Below the pieces are notes generated by a model. The model was given only the letters and a program-made list of their open reading frames with translations, ran no database searches and had not been told where the DNA came from. A DNA stretch of 64,000 nt from Pictodentalium vernedei (Eukaryota; Mollusca; Scaphopoda; Dentaliida; Dentaliidae). Below are positions 11,515-21,762 of the stretch, piece after piece (within the stretch, counting starts at the first letter, position 1; every line of letters starts with the position of its first letter). The DNA is taken from assembly GCA_031216915.1 (NCBI GenBank), contig CM062296.1, positions 143,882,344 to 143,946,343 of the forward strand, read 5' to 3'. A program made the position numbers and the translations under genes.

Positions 11515-12196
11515 CAAGGGAACTTTGGTGATTGTCAAGGTAATTTCTCAACATATTGTGAGATTTTTTTTATTGAATTAACACGAGTACACTTTATACC
11601 CCATATGCATGAAATAGGCCAAATTTGTACTGAAGGTATGGGAAATGGTTTTGTGTTTGGAAGTGACATTCAATTACCAGGGATATACAATTAACTGGCA
11701 GAGAGCTGGAAGACACTCATGTTTTTACTGAAAAGTGCTGAAAGCCACTTACTGGCTTTGCCATCCCTGTAAGTTGTGCTATTTTTTCGAAAATAATAGA
11801 AAATGTATTGAAATGAAATATTTTGTTTTCCAAAATGAAAAAAAAAGTATTTGAAATAATGAAAATTTAGATCAAAAACCGACATATTGATAATTGTTTG
11901 AATGATCTTTTCTAGACACTAAAAAATTGTCAGGTTTCAAAACATCATTTGAAATAAATTTAGCATTCTACCAGTTAAGAGATATTTAATCAAGTGGGAT
12001 CCACTGTATCAGTTATTTTTCTAAATTTAACTAATTAAAATGCATGTCATTGGTATAGATTACCAGATAGTTGATGAATGGAAATCTGCTTGATGTGTAC
12101 TCAAGTTTTTTATGTTTATCTCTTTATTGGTGTACAGTCACTACCTGTATCTATGGATGCATCATGACCAGAATACAAGTATGAAGCCAAGTTTAA

Positions 12197-12428
12197 CCCT
12201 TTACCTAACGAACCTCCCGCATCCTCATGCGTAATATGCAAACTGAGCATTTGAAAAATTTTTCAAAATATTTCAACAACATCATATCATGTGACCCCTC
12301 ATTGGAACGAGCTCAATGAGCTCGTTCCAATGAGGGGTCACATTTTAGGGTTTTGTTGGAATTTTTTGAAAAATTTAAAATGATATTTAAAATAAGAAAA
12401 TTTGATATTGTCTGCGTTGGGTAAAGGG
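12197..12428. mobile_element. piggyBac-like MITE, copy P2
   Basis: 232 bp between TTAA sites (12193-12196, 12429-12432). Ends are CCCTTTACCTAACGAA and TTGGGTAAAGGG. The centre is the palindrome CCTCATTGGAACGAGCTC, AAT, then its complement, flanked by ATCATGTGACC on the left and GGGGTCACAT on the right. Confidence 0.85.
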
Positions 12429-12450
12429 TTAAAATGTTCCTACTCATGTT

Positions 12451-12950
12451 CAGGCCTGGCAATCCAGAAAATCAAGGAGTGCAAAACAATTGCTTGGGAG
12501 TGCAACTGCACCTGAAATTTTCAATGCAAAAACTTGTATGCTATTTTGGTTATATTCACTTCAAGGTATTAATATTGTGACTGTAAAAATGTACAGCATT
12601 CAGCTACATAGCGGAAAAATTGGCACACAAATCTCATTATTCAAAATGTTGCATTCAATTCTTATGGGACTGTCTTCTACACTCAAAATGTATCGAACTG
12701 ACAGACAGAATGGGTCATGAATTATTGCGAATCAATGCAACATTGACAAATCGTCCCCTGAGTTTCAATGTGTATGCACATAGAACACATTGAAACTCCG
12801 GGGACAAAATGATAATAGATTTTAAAGGCAGTCCCAAACAGGTCTGGCATTCTAGAAAATCAAGGGGTACAAAAAAATGCCCCTCACAATTTTTTCTAGG
12901 CAGGCAGTAGGCGTGCAGCATTCCTGCACTCCTAAAGAAGGCCAGGCCAG
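12451..12950. mobile_element. hAT-like non-autonomous element N1
   Basis: About 500 bp with CAGGCCTGGC at the left and GGCCAGGCC at the right. The copy N2 at 49544-50054 lies in the opposite orientation. The flanks CTCATGTT and AGTATGTT match at 5 of 8 positions, which would fit a decayed hAT target duplication. Near both ends an AAATCAAGG segment repeats inverted. No frame is recognised. Confidence 0.5.
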
Positions 12951-13863
12951 TATGTTGGCTACTTTCAAGGACACCACCACAGGCAGCGGTTAGCAGTTCC
13001 TATTTACTGAAGCTCGACTTCGGAGGGAAGGGGGGGGGAGGGGGAGGGGGGGATTCCACAGGAAATTCAAGTTTAGTGTTGACCAAGCATGAAAGGCTAC
13101 TGACAAACGTCCACCCATGGAGAGCCAAGCACCAACAGCGACACAGGGGAAATGTGCGCAATCGCTCACGCAAAAATTGCCAAAGGCACGCGAATAATCG
13201 CTTGCCTCTATTCTTGGGTGTGTTTTCATCCTTTTGAGTTGCGTCAACAGAAACATTAAGTTTTGATGTTGAGAAATTTTTTAAGAATCACTCACAATTT
13301 GAAGCGTTTCAATTACATTTCCAAGCAATTTCCTTTTCGTTGTTATGAACATGACACACAGTAGTTCACTTATACATCCACACACGACATGCTAACAGTA
13401 AGAGGGTTGTACATTGACAACTCGCCCAGAGCTTACTCCTGCCACAAAACGAACATGCATGTTGGGATAAAAAAAACGGTGGCCATTCTGAGATCTGGGA
13501 AAATTTTAATACTTCGGTATTTTTTTTTTATTAAAGACATGCGTAATGTTGCCTCGTTCCTTATTTTCTTTTATACAAGTGACACCTGTCGTTCCAATTC
13601 ACCAGTGACATGAATTAATGTGCCTGATTTGGAATTTATGCATCCATTTTACACGATTTTAATAATCGGCCGTTTAAAATCCAAAACTAATTTTTGTGGG
13701 TTACATATATTTTCTCTGTCAAAATACCCATCTGTGTTCAGTTGTATTCATACATTCGTTTTGAAGGACGCTTGTCAATGGAAACTGCAAAATAAATTTT
13801 TGTACATGCCATAACATATAGTTCAGTATGAAGTAAACAAATGGCAATAAAGTGAATGATTAA
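12951..13863. other. Intron sequence, no feature recognised
   Basis: It holds a G-rich tract near 13020-13052 and AT-rich unique-looking sequence. Short open frames at 13389-13613 and 13620-13814 show no motif and are probably chance. Confidence 0.4.
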
Positions 13864-14104
13864 CCCTTTACCTAACGAATCGCCCGCATCCGCCGGCGTA
13901 ATAGGCAAATTGAGCAGTTGAAAAAATTAAATTTTTTAAAATATTTCAACAAACCATATCATGTGACCCCCTCATTGGAACAAGCTCATTGAGCTCGTTC
14001 CAATGGGGGTCACATGATATGGTTTTGTTGAATTTTGTGGAAAAATTTTAAAAAAATGGTATTTAAAATAATAAATTTTTTTATCGTCTGCATTGGGTAA
14101 AGGG
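13864..14104. mobile_element. piggyBac-like MITE, copy P3
   Basis: 241 bp between TTAA sites (13860-13863, 14105-14108), with CCCTTTACCTAACGAATCGC and TTGGGTAAAGGG ends and a long palindromic centre around AGCTCATTGAGCTCG. It lies about 210 bp downstream, in gene orientation, of the PHD exon's donor. Confidence 0.85.
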
Positions 14105-14311
14105 TTAAAAAAAAAAAAACACTTTGAATGTACAATTCAACAGAATTAAACAAATGAAGTTAAACATTGAAATCAACACTCTCAATCAAAATCACTCTCC
14201 TCACATTTTTCACTTTCGCAAACTTTATTTGAGGTGAGCAATTTTCCACTCGCCTCCATTTTGCTCCCATTCGTCACTGCACCAAATCATTCTTTTTATA
14301 TAGGACTTTAC

Positions 14312-14556
14312 CTGCATTTGTCACAACAAATCATGTAGCCATCATCATGTTCAAATTCACAGATACATCTTGTAATGCTATCATCAGCTGTGTCAGGTGA
14401 TGTTGTTTCTACTGTAGTTGTTGTCTCCTCTTCTATCTCCACATGACCATTTATGGTTGGAGGAATTATTATCTGGGGTGGTGGTGGCGGCAGTGGTGGA
14501 GCAGGTGGAGGTGATGCAGGTGGTGTTGGTGGTGGAGGTGCACCATAATTATGGTC
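14312..14556 (-). CDS. KMT2E: KMT2E/MLL5 (UpSET) homologue, proline-rich and first half of the PHD finger
   Basis: A 245-base exon of 81 codons plus two bases. It begins [18 protein letters not shown], matching human KMT2[19 protein letters not shown] as recalled. It continues through a proline-rich run, a short acidic and threonine-rich linker, and the first four zinc-binding cysteines of a PHD finger in [19 protein letters not shown]. Acceptor: TTTTTAG. Donor: GCAG before GTAAAG. The start is in phase 0, matching the CAG end of the exon at 17810. The 10.1-kb intron that follows splits the finger between the fourth cysteine and SVWQH. KMT2E/UpSET proteins act in the nucleus as chromatin readers that restrain or organise histone acetylation; their SET domain has little or no methyltransferase activity. 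Confidence 0.95.
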
Positions 14557-14759
14557 CTAAAAAGATGCAAAAAAAAACCCCATAAAATAACATTTACATT
14601 CCTTGGTGTCCACCTAAAAGTTTTAGCTACCTTCACGCGGTTGACTAATTTTTAAAGCAGCAGTAGCCGTATTTATCCTGAGAAAACGAAATACTAAAAC
14701 AGAACACAATGAGGGTGGAGTACAGGGGACTGAAATCAATGGCCCAAAAGATGGAGGGG

Positions 14760-14965
14760 CAAGCCAGAAAATAAGCGGACTGTCATCTGCAAAATGAGGT
14801 CCCCAGAGGGGGAATTTAGTAATGCTACCCTGCACAGCAGGTTTCAAAACTAAACAGAAAGATGTATCCAGAAGATACATTGGCCCACTGTATGGAATAG
14901 TATCATCAAATTCACCCTCTGGGAACCTCATTCTGCAAATGTCAGATTGCTTATTTTCAAGCCTG
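14760..14965. mobile_element. hAT-like MITE family M, copy M2
   Basis: A 206-bp element with ends CAAGCCAGAAAATAAGC and GCTTATTTTCAAGCCTG. Flanking octamers TGGAGGGG and CTGAGGGG agree at 6 of 8 positions, consistent with an old hAT duplication. It retains the GGTCCCCAGAGGG and CACCCTCTGGGAACC arms. Confidence 0.7.
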
Positions 14966-16106
14966 CTGAGGGGCCCTAATTGCCTTCAAATTGTACTGAC
15001 AACATCGGTATACAGAAGTTACTAAATGTAGTAAGTTTTGTAACAAACAATAACATAAAATGCCCTTCGAGTGGAACAAGATGCCATCTGCAATGCTTTA
15101 GCATATGGTGCCTTGTTCCACTCTAGGGATGTCTCATACTATAGAATTCAGACCAGTTCTATGCTTCGTCCGTTGGCAGTTATTAGTTTCTTGAGGGTGT
15201 ATGATTACCCAGTTCAGGGAACCAACTGAAAATTAAATTTTTGTTTCAATTGGGCCCGAGATTCAGAAATTTGGGGTTGCAAATTGGGAAAAATTATGCC
15301 CAAACGTCATTGCAAAACGCTCCGGACATTTGGTTTCTGTAGACGTCCAAAAGAATCTATGATATGGGATAATGCAGAATACACAGTACTGTGATTAGTG
15401 ATCACAAAAGACAGATAATATTGTTATCAGTTGAAAATGTCCTTCCACTTTTTTCTCCACAACACTGCAAAATCTTACTTGGTCAGAAAAGAAATGCAGC
15501 AAACTGAATCTGAGATTTATCAAGTAATAGCATCAATTCTACATACTGCACTACAAGAAAATCAGTGAGAAACTCTCTATCAAATTTCCACTTGCCAAAG
15601 AATCAACGACGCTAGTTTTGTTTACAATGGCATGGTGGGGGTTCGAATCCACGCAGAGAGAGTTTCCTATGACACCAACCGCCTAGCAAAACTGTACTGA
15701 ACCACACAGACCACTCATCGAGCTCGTTCCAATGAGTGGTCATAACCTATGTTTTTGAGACAAAAAATGTAACCTATGTTTTTGAGACAAAAAATGATCT
15801 AGGGGATCAGTTGCTAATCCTAATGAGTCAAACAAAACATAAATTAAGGTAACAAATTGATAAAGTTCATCAAATCTATATTGTGATCTGATTGTCGTAT
15901 TTTCTCCCTTATTGACTCGTCCGGTGGACGAGTCAATAAGGGAGAAAGTATGGCAATGAGAACCTGAAGTAAACGTGCCCTTCGCCGGATATACTAGGTG
16001 ACTTGAGTCCATGGGCACCACTCGACCAGTTCATTCTCAGTAAGTTAGTCTGGTCAGTTCTTGCACAAACACAGAAAAAAAGTTTGGCTATTTTTTTGGC
16101 TGGGTC
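14966..16106. other. Intron sequence with two palindromes and a MITE fragment
   Basis: An imperfect hairpin lies at about 15068-15125 (GAGTGGAACAAG..CTTGTTCCACTC). A fragment of the piggyBac-like family core (GAGCTCGTTCCAATGAGTGG) is at 15718-15760. A perfect palindrome with arms CTCCCTTATTGACTCGTCC lies at about 15905-15949. A lone GGGTTCGAATCC at 15646 resembles a tRNA B-box without a cloverleaf. No exon was recognised. Confidence 0.45.
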
Positions 16107-16481
16107 TTGCAGTTTGTTTTTCAAGTTTGCTGCAAAAACCGGTACCAAATGAAACAAGCCAAGACCAATACCGGGTCTGGACCTGCGTCGCTGCATGCAA
16201 TTGATTACAGAGATGAACAGACTTCAAAGTATCGGCAAACAGGAAGTGGCCGCACGGCAGATCTGAAAATTAGATACACGATACAACTCATCATTATGAA
16301 GCAGCAGACCAAATATAAAATCATTCCCTTTCATAGAAGCCAAGAAAACTTTGACGGAAGATTTGTTTCGGACGCACTGACGGACGGAGTCGAGCGGTTA
16401 CTAGCCAGGTCTCCTCCCCAGATGGAGACGGTTCATATAAGCGTTCAGCTTTCTTCCAAACCCCATACTACAACAAGTTAG
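16107..16481 (+). other. Unrecognised open frame, 124 codons
   Basis: The frame is longer than most chance frames here and mixed in composition, with no motif I recognise. About 140 bases downstream, 16620-16708 looks like a small exon between TTTAACATAG and CAG/GTAAGA, but joining it to the frame's GTTAGT donor runs quickly into a stop in the phases I tried. It is antisense to the KMT2E intron. It may be a relic of a transposon gene or chance. Confidence 0.2.
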
Positions 16482-16732
16482 TTTGATATGTTATGTGTTA
16501 ATTGTATTCACTGAAAGTTATGTACAAAACATTCTTTATCCAATGTATCAGCTAAATACGCTATGAAAAGGACACCAATATCATCACCCTTTTTTCTATT
16601 TGCTTCTATTTAACATAGCTTAGAAACTACCACAGGAATAAGCCAGTTGGAATGAAGAGGATTTTTCTCAATCAGATCATGATTGGACTGCAACACACGA
16701 ACAAACAGGTAAGACAAGATCACAAAATAAAT

Positions 16733-17800
16733 AAAGAGGCCCCAAGAGGCCTTAATCGTTCACCTGTCAAAGTGGTTCAAAGAAGCATTTGGGGTCACAT
16801 TTAGTTAGGCATGGTTCATCAACACTACAAAGGAATGAAGTCATGAGAGGCAAATTTTATGGGAAAACACTAAGGAATGGATTTAAACAAACCTGAACCT
16901 AACATGCCACCTGCCACCCCATCCCAGCCCATAGAGCCCAAATAATATTAAGCCAAAGACTCATATTGAACAAACTTGAATCTGATCTCCATTGAGATGT
17001 CATATACCAAATAGGAAAGAATTCTGACTGGTGGGTATGAAGAAGGTTTTTAAAGAAATCACCTCACATTACACTAGTTTAAACTTTGGGCTCAAATAGG
17101 GAGCCAAAATATTAACACAGAACCGCTTTGAACAAACCTGAATCTGATCCCACCTAGAGATGTTGTATACCAAAAAAAAGGAGCCCAAATATCAACCCAA
17201 GGACTAGGATTGAACAAACTTGAATCTAACCCTCCTAGAGATGTTATATACCAAATATGAAAGCATTCTGACTACAGGGTCTAAAGAAGATTTAAAAAAC
17301 AAGTTGGAACAGGACCCAAAATTTTCAGGCTGTAAAAAAAGAAAGAAATTCCGTCTCGAAATTGAACAAAACGCATAAAAAATCCCCCCAAAATGTCCGA
17401 ATTTTGGTCCAAAATTTCTGAGTCCGAAACACACCCAAAATTTTCAGGCTAAATTTTTTTTTTTCATCTCAAAATTGAACAAAAGGCATAAAAAAACAAT
17501 TTTTTTTTCCCTCCAAATTTTGGTCCAAAATTTCCAAGTCGGAACCGGACCCCAAATTTTCAGGCTAATTTTTTTTTGTCTCAAAATTGAACAAAATCAC
17601 TCCCCACCCCCACCAAATTCTGAATTTTAGTCCAAAATTTTGGAGACTGAACCAGACCCCAAATTTTCAGACTAAAAATTGGAGGGGTGGTGGGGTGGGG
17701 GGGTGGTGTGTTCATCTCAAAATTGCATAAAACACATAAAAATCAAATTTCCAAGTCCGAACCAGACCCAAAATTTTCAACCCAGGGACCTGTTTTGAAC
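16733..17800 (+). mobile_element. Hairpin-ended array element, truncated copy H4
   Basis: It starts AAAGAGGCCCCAAGAGGCC followed by GTTCACCTGTC, and carries interior landmarks AACAAACTTGAATC and the A-rich CGCATAAAAAAC units seen in H1. The 3' hairpin is missing; the last recognisable TE sequence (CCAGGGACC..TTTTGAACAAAC) ends about 10 bases from the splice donor of the KMT2E exon at 17810. Confidence 0.55.
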
Positions 17801-17809
17801 AAACATTAC

Positions 17810-17894
17810 CTGGTAAGGTAAGCCATAACATCCAGGGTAGGTTTGTGTTGCTACTGGGTGATAACTGGAGTCATCTGTATTTTCTAGGTCCACA
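17810..17894 (-). CDS. KMT2E: KMT2E/MLL5 (UpSET) homologue, N-terminal exon with GLPY motif
   Basis: An 85-base exon encoding one leading base plus 28 codons that end YPGCYGLPYQ. It aligns with the human KMT2E exon ending SYIGLPYA directly before DHNYGA. Acceptor: TCTCTTCCAG. Donor: ACCAG before GTAATG. The start phase (one base) requires an upstream exon ending in two bases, presumably the initiator exon. That exon was not recognised at higher coordinates, perhaps because it is short and its intron is long. The N-terminal residues VDLENTDDSSYHP are not strongly conserved; the assignment rests on GLPY and the phase-0 join to the next exon. Confidence 0.85.
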
Positions 17895-17956
17895 CTGGAA
17901 GAGAAAAGAAAATGTTCAATATGAGAATAATCAAATCAAAGTACAATAGATCCCAC

Positions 17957-18209
17957 CAACCATGAAAAAAAGCAACCTGTCATATGCAAAACGAGGTCCC
18001 TAGTGGGTGAATTTGCTGATTTTGTCCCATGCAGTTGGCCAATTTATCCTTTAGTTCCGTCTTTCTGTTTTGGCTTGAGACCTTCATTCAGACTGAGGTT
18101 CACAGAGGGTAAATTTTGTGATGCTACCCTGCTGTGCAGGGTAGCATCACAAAAATCACCCTTTGGGGACCTCATTTTGAAGATGACAGTCTGCTTATTT
18201 TCAGGCTTG
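17957..18209. mobile_element. hAT-like MITE family M, copy M3
   Basis: A 253-bp element with a perfect 8-bp target duplication GATCCCAC (17949-17956, 18210-18217). Ends are CAACCATGAAAAAAAGC and GCTTATTTTCAGGCTTG. The centre is the palindrome CTACCCTGCTGTGCAGGGTAG. The 8-bp duplication places the family in hAT. Confidence 0.85.
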
Positions 18210-18311
18210 GATCCCACTTAACTGGACATCTATGAACTGAATTAGTATCATAACTGCAGATACATCAATCTATTTACGAGATCTTTGGAACAAATTTTAC
18301 ATGTCAATTGC

Positions 18312-18932
18312 TAGAGCTGAAACGGTTAACTGATTAATCGATCAACCAGTGATTAACATCTTGAGCGATCAAAAAGGAATTGATCAAATAACTGTTACTT
18401 TTGAACTACTGTATTAACAAACGAACAAACTTGTTCCAAAGCAGGCAAACATTGTCACACTGACTCACATCAATTATATGAGACAGAGTAAAGCATGCAA
18501 GTTACATGCTGATATACTTGTTCACTTGCATTATCATTATACTGTATCAGTAGCAGAAAATGGTCATTCTTAACTCTTTCCCTAATGCGAGTAGCAGACG
18601 ATACTTGCAAAATAAATTCTTGAATTACTAAAATTTTCAATTTTGGTCTCAAACACATAGCTTATGACCCCTCATTGGAATCAGCTCATTCCAATAAGGG
18701 GTCATAAGCTATGTTTTTGAGAAAAAAGTGAAAACAATAAAATTGAACTGGAGATTTTTGTATATAATGCTGGTCAGCTTTTCCCGTTACGTTGGGTAAA
18801 GGGCTAATGCTGTAAATCATCAACGGTACAGCAGTTTTTCAGCTACCTATTAGGACAAGTGATTAACCGGTTAACCAAGGTTAATCCATGTGATTAATCG
18901 ATCAAGAAAACCCTTTAACCATTTCAGTTCTA
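18312..18932. mobile_element. hAT MITE split by a piggyBac-like MITE
   Basis: Ends are TAGAGCTGAAACGGTTAA and the inverted ...TTAACCATTTCAGTTCTA. Flanking octamers TCAATTGC and TTAATTGC agree at 7 of 8 positions. Repeated TTAATCGATCAA motifs lie near both ends. It contains the element at 18574-18803 and no transposase frame. Confidence 0.75.
18574..18803. mobile_element. piggyBac-like MITE, copy P4
   Basis: Left TTAA at 18570-18573; the right site has drifted to CTAA. Ends are CTCTTTCCCTAATGC and TTGGGTAAAGGG. The core keeps ATAGCTTATGACCCCTCATT and its complement. Confidence 0.75.
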
Positions 18933-20026
18933 TTAATTGCATGTAGGTAATCTATCAAAGAATCACTCTGAGAGAGTGTGTTCTGATAATCTTATCAGTA
19001 GGTTTCTTTTTGTACTTGTGGTAAAATTAATTAGCGCGTCACAAGATTCAAATAAAAGCTTGTAAAGAGGAACTAAAAACAAAACACCATTACATATGAA
19101 GCCACTTGGAATCCTGAAGTGAATAGTAGTAGCTCACACACGGCCGATTCTGATGCTAATTCCAATTGTAATACCGTGCACTACTAGACAAGTCAAGGCT
19201 CGAAAGAACTACATTAAACTGAACATTTTTCTCGGTGTTAAACTTCATTGACTGGAGTCACAATAAAATTACCAGTCATGTTTACCAACCAATTTTACTG
19301 CAACCTCAGCCAATGCAGTGCAACCTACACGTTTCCGGTATGAACTGGCAATTGCCGCAAGTATGCTCAACTGTAAGCTTTTACATGTCGTTTAACTTGT
19401 ATATCCAGTAAAGCAGTGGCCAGAGAGATTAAGAATACACTTTGTGGTTGTTTCTCGACTTTACTGAATGGTATTACTGACATCATTTTACATTAACAAT
19501 TGAACAATTGTAGAAGATAATATAATGTGGTTAATGGATCATCACAAAATGTTTGGCAACAATCGGTTGAACCGATGTTGAAGGAGCTGTTGCTGTTGTC
19601 ATCCGATTGCCCACAATCGGTTGAATGTGGTGGCCGGTTCCGATCATTGGTTGAACACTACAAGTGAGTTCATTTTTTCTACATTTGACAGTCAATTCTT
19701 GAAACCCCTTTGCCATAAAAGGCTAACACATGTTTACAGCGTGTCTTATCACGGCTACAGTTAAAACTAGAAGCCCTGTCACGTCTAGAGCAGAAAATGC
19801 TTGTTAGCTAATGTGCTATCTAGTGCAGAACAGTCAAGTAAACCTAGTTAAACATGCGATAACTTCTGCGCTATGTAATGCAGAATGTAGTGTGCTATTC
19901 CCGAGGTCGTTAACTTTGATCTCCGACACATATCATTAGGAAAAGAAATGTGCTATAACTGCGAACATCGGTCGATATAATTTCGAATCAGGTTCGCCTG
20001 GTAAATTAGTAGTGACAATGAATGAA
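18933..20026. other. No gene recognised; short repeats
   Basis: At 19553-19650 the motif CAATCGGTTGAA recurs three times with a variant (CATTGGTTGAA). At 19756 a half copy of the CAGTTAAAACTAGAAG terminus occurs, seen whole in the MITE at 54221-54533. The remainder is AT-rich with no recognisable exon. Confidence 0.4.
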
Positions 20027-20175
20027 AACAAGAGACCCCAGGGGGCCTGAGGACGCTCACCTGACATGGTAGCCTAAATATCAACCCAGAGAACTGATTT
20101 CAACAAGTTGAATCTGCTCCTCCTTAGAAAAGCCTATACCAAATATCCAAAGATTCTGACCAGTGGATCTAAAAA

Positions 20176-21010
20176 TAAACAGCTGCGCCATGAGCGTATG
20201 ATACGCCCGTTATTAATTACAAGAGGGAACCACACAATATGAGTATACATGTGCACTTGTCAGGTTACATATACTTGCCACCAAAAAAAAAAATCATGAA
20301 AATTGCTCAAAGTCCAACATGTGGAAAATTGCCTATATTTTGATGAATAAAGTCCCATAACTCTGGAATGACAAATCGGACAGCGACACAAATCGAAAGG
20401 GAGATTCCTTCTATCAACATATACTTGCAACCAAAAAATCATGAAAATTGCTCTTAGCATTTTCAAGTTATTGTTCAACATGTGAAAAATAAAGTCCCAT
20501 AACTCTGTAATGACTAATCGAACGGCGACACCAACCGAAAGGGAGTTTCCTTCCATCAACATAAACCACCTACCAAAAATCGTGAAAATCTCTCGAAGCG
20601 TTCTTGAGTTATCGTACGACGTGTAAAAAATCAACAATTTTCTAAGTAATAAAGTCCCATAACTCTGGAATGACTAATCGAACAGCGACACTAAATGAGA
20701 AGGAGCTTCCCTCCATCGATATACACCACCTACCCAAAAATCACGAAGATCTTTCAAAGCGTTCTCGAGTTATCGTACGTGTAAAAAATCAACAATTTTC
20801 TAAGTAATAAAGTCCCATAACTCTGGAATGACTAATCAAACGGCGGCACTAAACGAAAGTGAGCTTCCCTCCATCGATATACACCACCTACCCAAAAATT
20901 ACGTAAATCTCTCAAAGCGTTCTTGAGTTATCGTACGACGTGTGACCGGATGGACAGACGGACAGCGGTATACCACAATACGACCCTTTTTTTTTCAAAA
21001 CGGGCGTATA
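20176..21010 (+). mobile_element. Small hairpin-ended array element (ACGGGCGTAT family)
   Basis: Near the 5' end is the hairpin GCGTATGATACGC, overlapping ATACGCCCGTT. The 3' end is ATACGACCC, a T/A-rich loop, then AACGGGCGTAT followed by AAAA. About four diverged units carry AAAGTCCCATAACTCTGG near 20350, 20483, 20650 and 20811 (133-167 bp apart). Copy H2 provides the empty site (GATCTAAAAAAAAAAGAAG). No duplication is evident. Confidence 0.6.
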
Positions 21011-21519
21011 AAAAAGATTTTTAAAGAATATTCCTCATATTGAACTAAGTTATAACTCGGGCTCCCACAGGGAGGCCATATATGAACCCAGGGACTTGGC
21101 TTTAACAAACTTGAATCCCCCCCCCCCCCCCCCCCCCCACACCGCCCCCTAAGGATTGCACACCAAATATCAAAACATTCCGACTGCTGAATCTGAAGAA
21201 AGAGATTTTTAAAGAAAATTACCCATTTTGTGTGCCCAAATATGGACCTAGGGACATGGCTTGAACAAACTTGAATCTGACCCCCCTAAGGATGCTGCAT
21301 AAAAAATATCAAAAGCATTAATCTGTTGGATCTGAAGATGATTTTAAAAGAAAATTCCTTTTTTTGAACAAAGTTGTCATTCGGGCTCCCATAGGTAGAG
21401 AGTTGCGGTTAACCGAAAAAACGACTCGGTCTCGGTTGTACAAGAAAACCGAAAATCGCAACCGAGCATGGGCGCCCACAACCGTACTTTCGGTTTCTGT
21501 AAAAACAAATGAAAACAAC

Positions 21520-21762
21520 ATGGCGGATGTCGCGGATGCAGACAATAAAACGTATACTCAGAGTCCTGTGTGGCAATACTTTGAGAAACCAAGTAAAAAT
21601 GAAATACACGCGATTTGCAAATTGTGTCCAGGCAGAAAAAAAATTTCTGCCCAGTACGGCAACACGAGCAATCTCAAACGACACGTGGAATCCTTGCACA
21701 AGGCAGAGGCGAAGACGTTAAAATTAGCACTACAGAAAAAATCGGATCTGAAACGTAAAATG
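21520..21762 (+). CDS. hAT transposase, exon 1 (BED zinc finger)
   Basis: 81 codons from ATG (MADVADAD) to a GTAAGT donor in phase 0. It encodes a BED-type finger: an aromatic VWQYF lead, then CKLC about 15 residues on, and H..H in LKRHVESLH. This is the DNA-binding domain typical of ZBED-like hAT transposases. The open frame extends upstream to 21364, but the ATG at 21520 leads directly into the BED domain and is preferred. The exon lies 124 bp inside the left terminal repeat. Confidence 0.85.

Larger units (their letters stand above)
7091..12006. mobile_element. pogo/Tigger-like MITE, copy B, split by later insertions
   Basis: It is flanked by TA (7089-7090, 12007-12008) with ends CAGTGGAGCCCTGTTAATTG and ...GTGGGATCCACTG. 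The element's own sequence lies at 7091-7158, 9165-9314 and 11515-12006. It matches the uninterrupted copy at 47681-48111, which gives the empty sites of the two insertions within it (7163-9160 and 9315-11514). Part of the 11700-11960 stretch does not match the other copies and may be a further insertion. Confidence 0.75.

Noticed and set aside
11700-11960. Separate insertion at the right end of pogo copy B
   Set aside because: The sequence differs from the other pogo copies, but no ends or duplication could be identified, so it is only noted within copy B.
15640-15665. GGGTTCGAATCC as a tRNA gene or SINE
   Set aside because: Only a B-box-like string is present; no A-box, stem pairing or SINE body was found.
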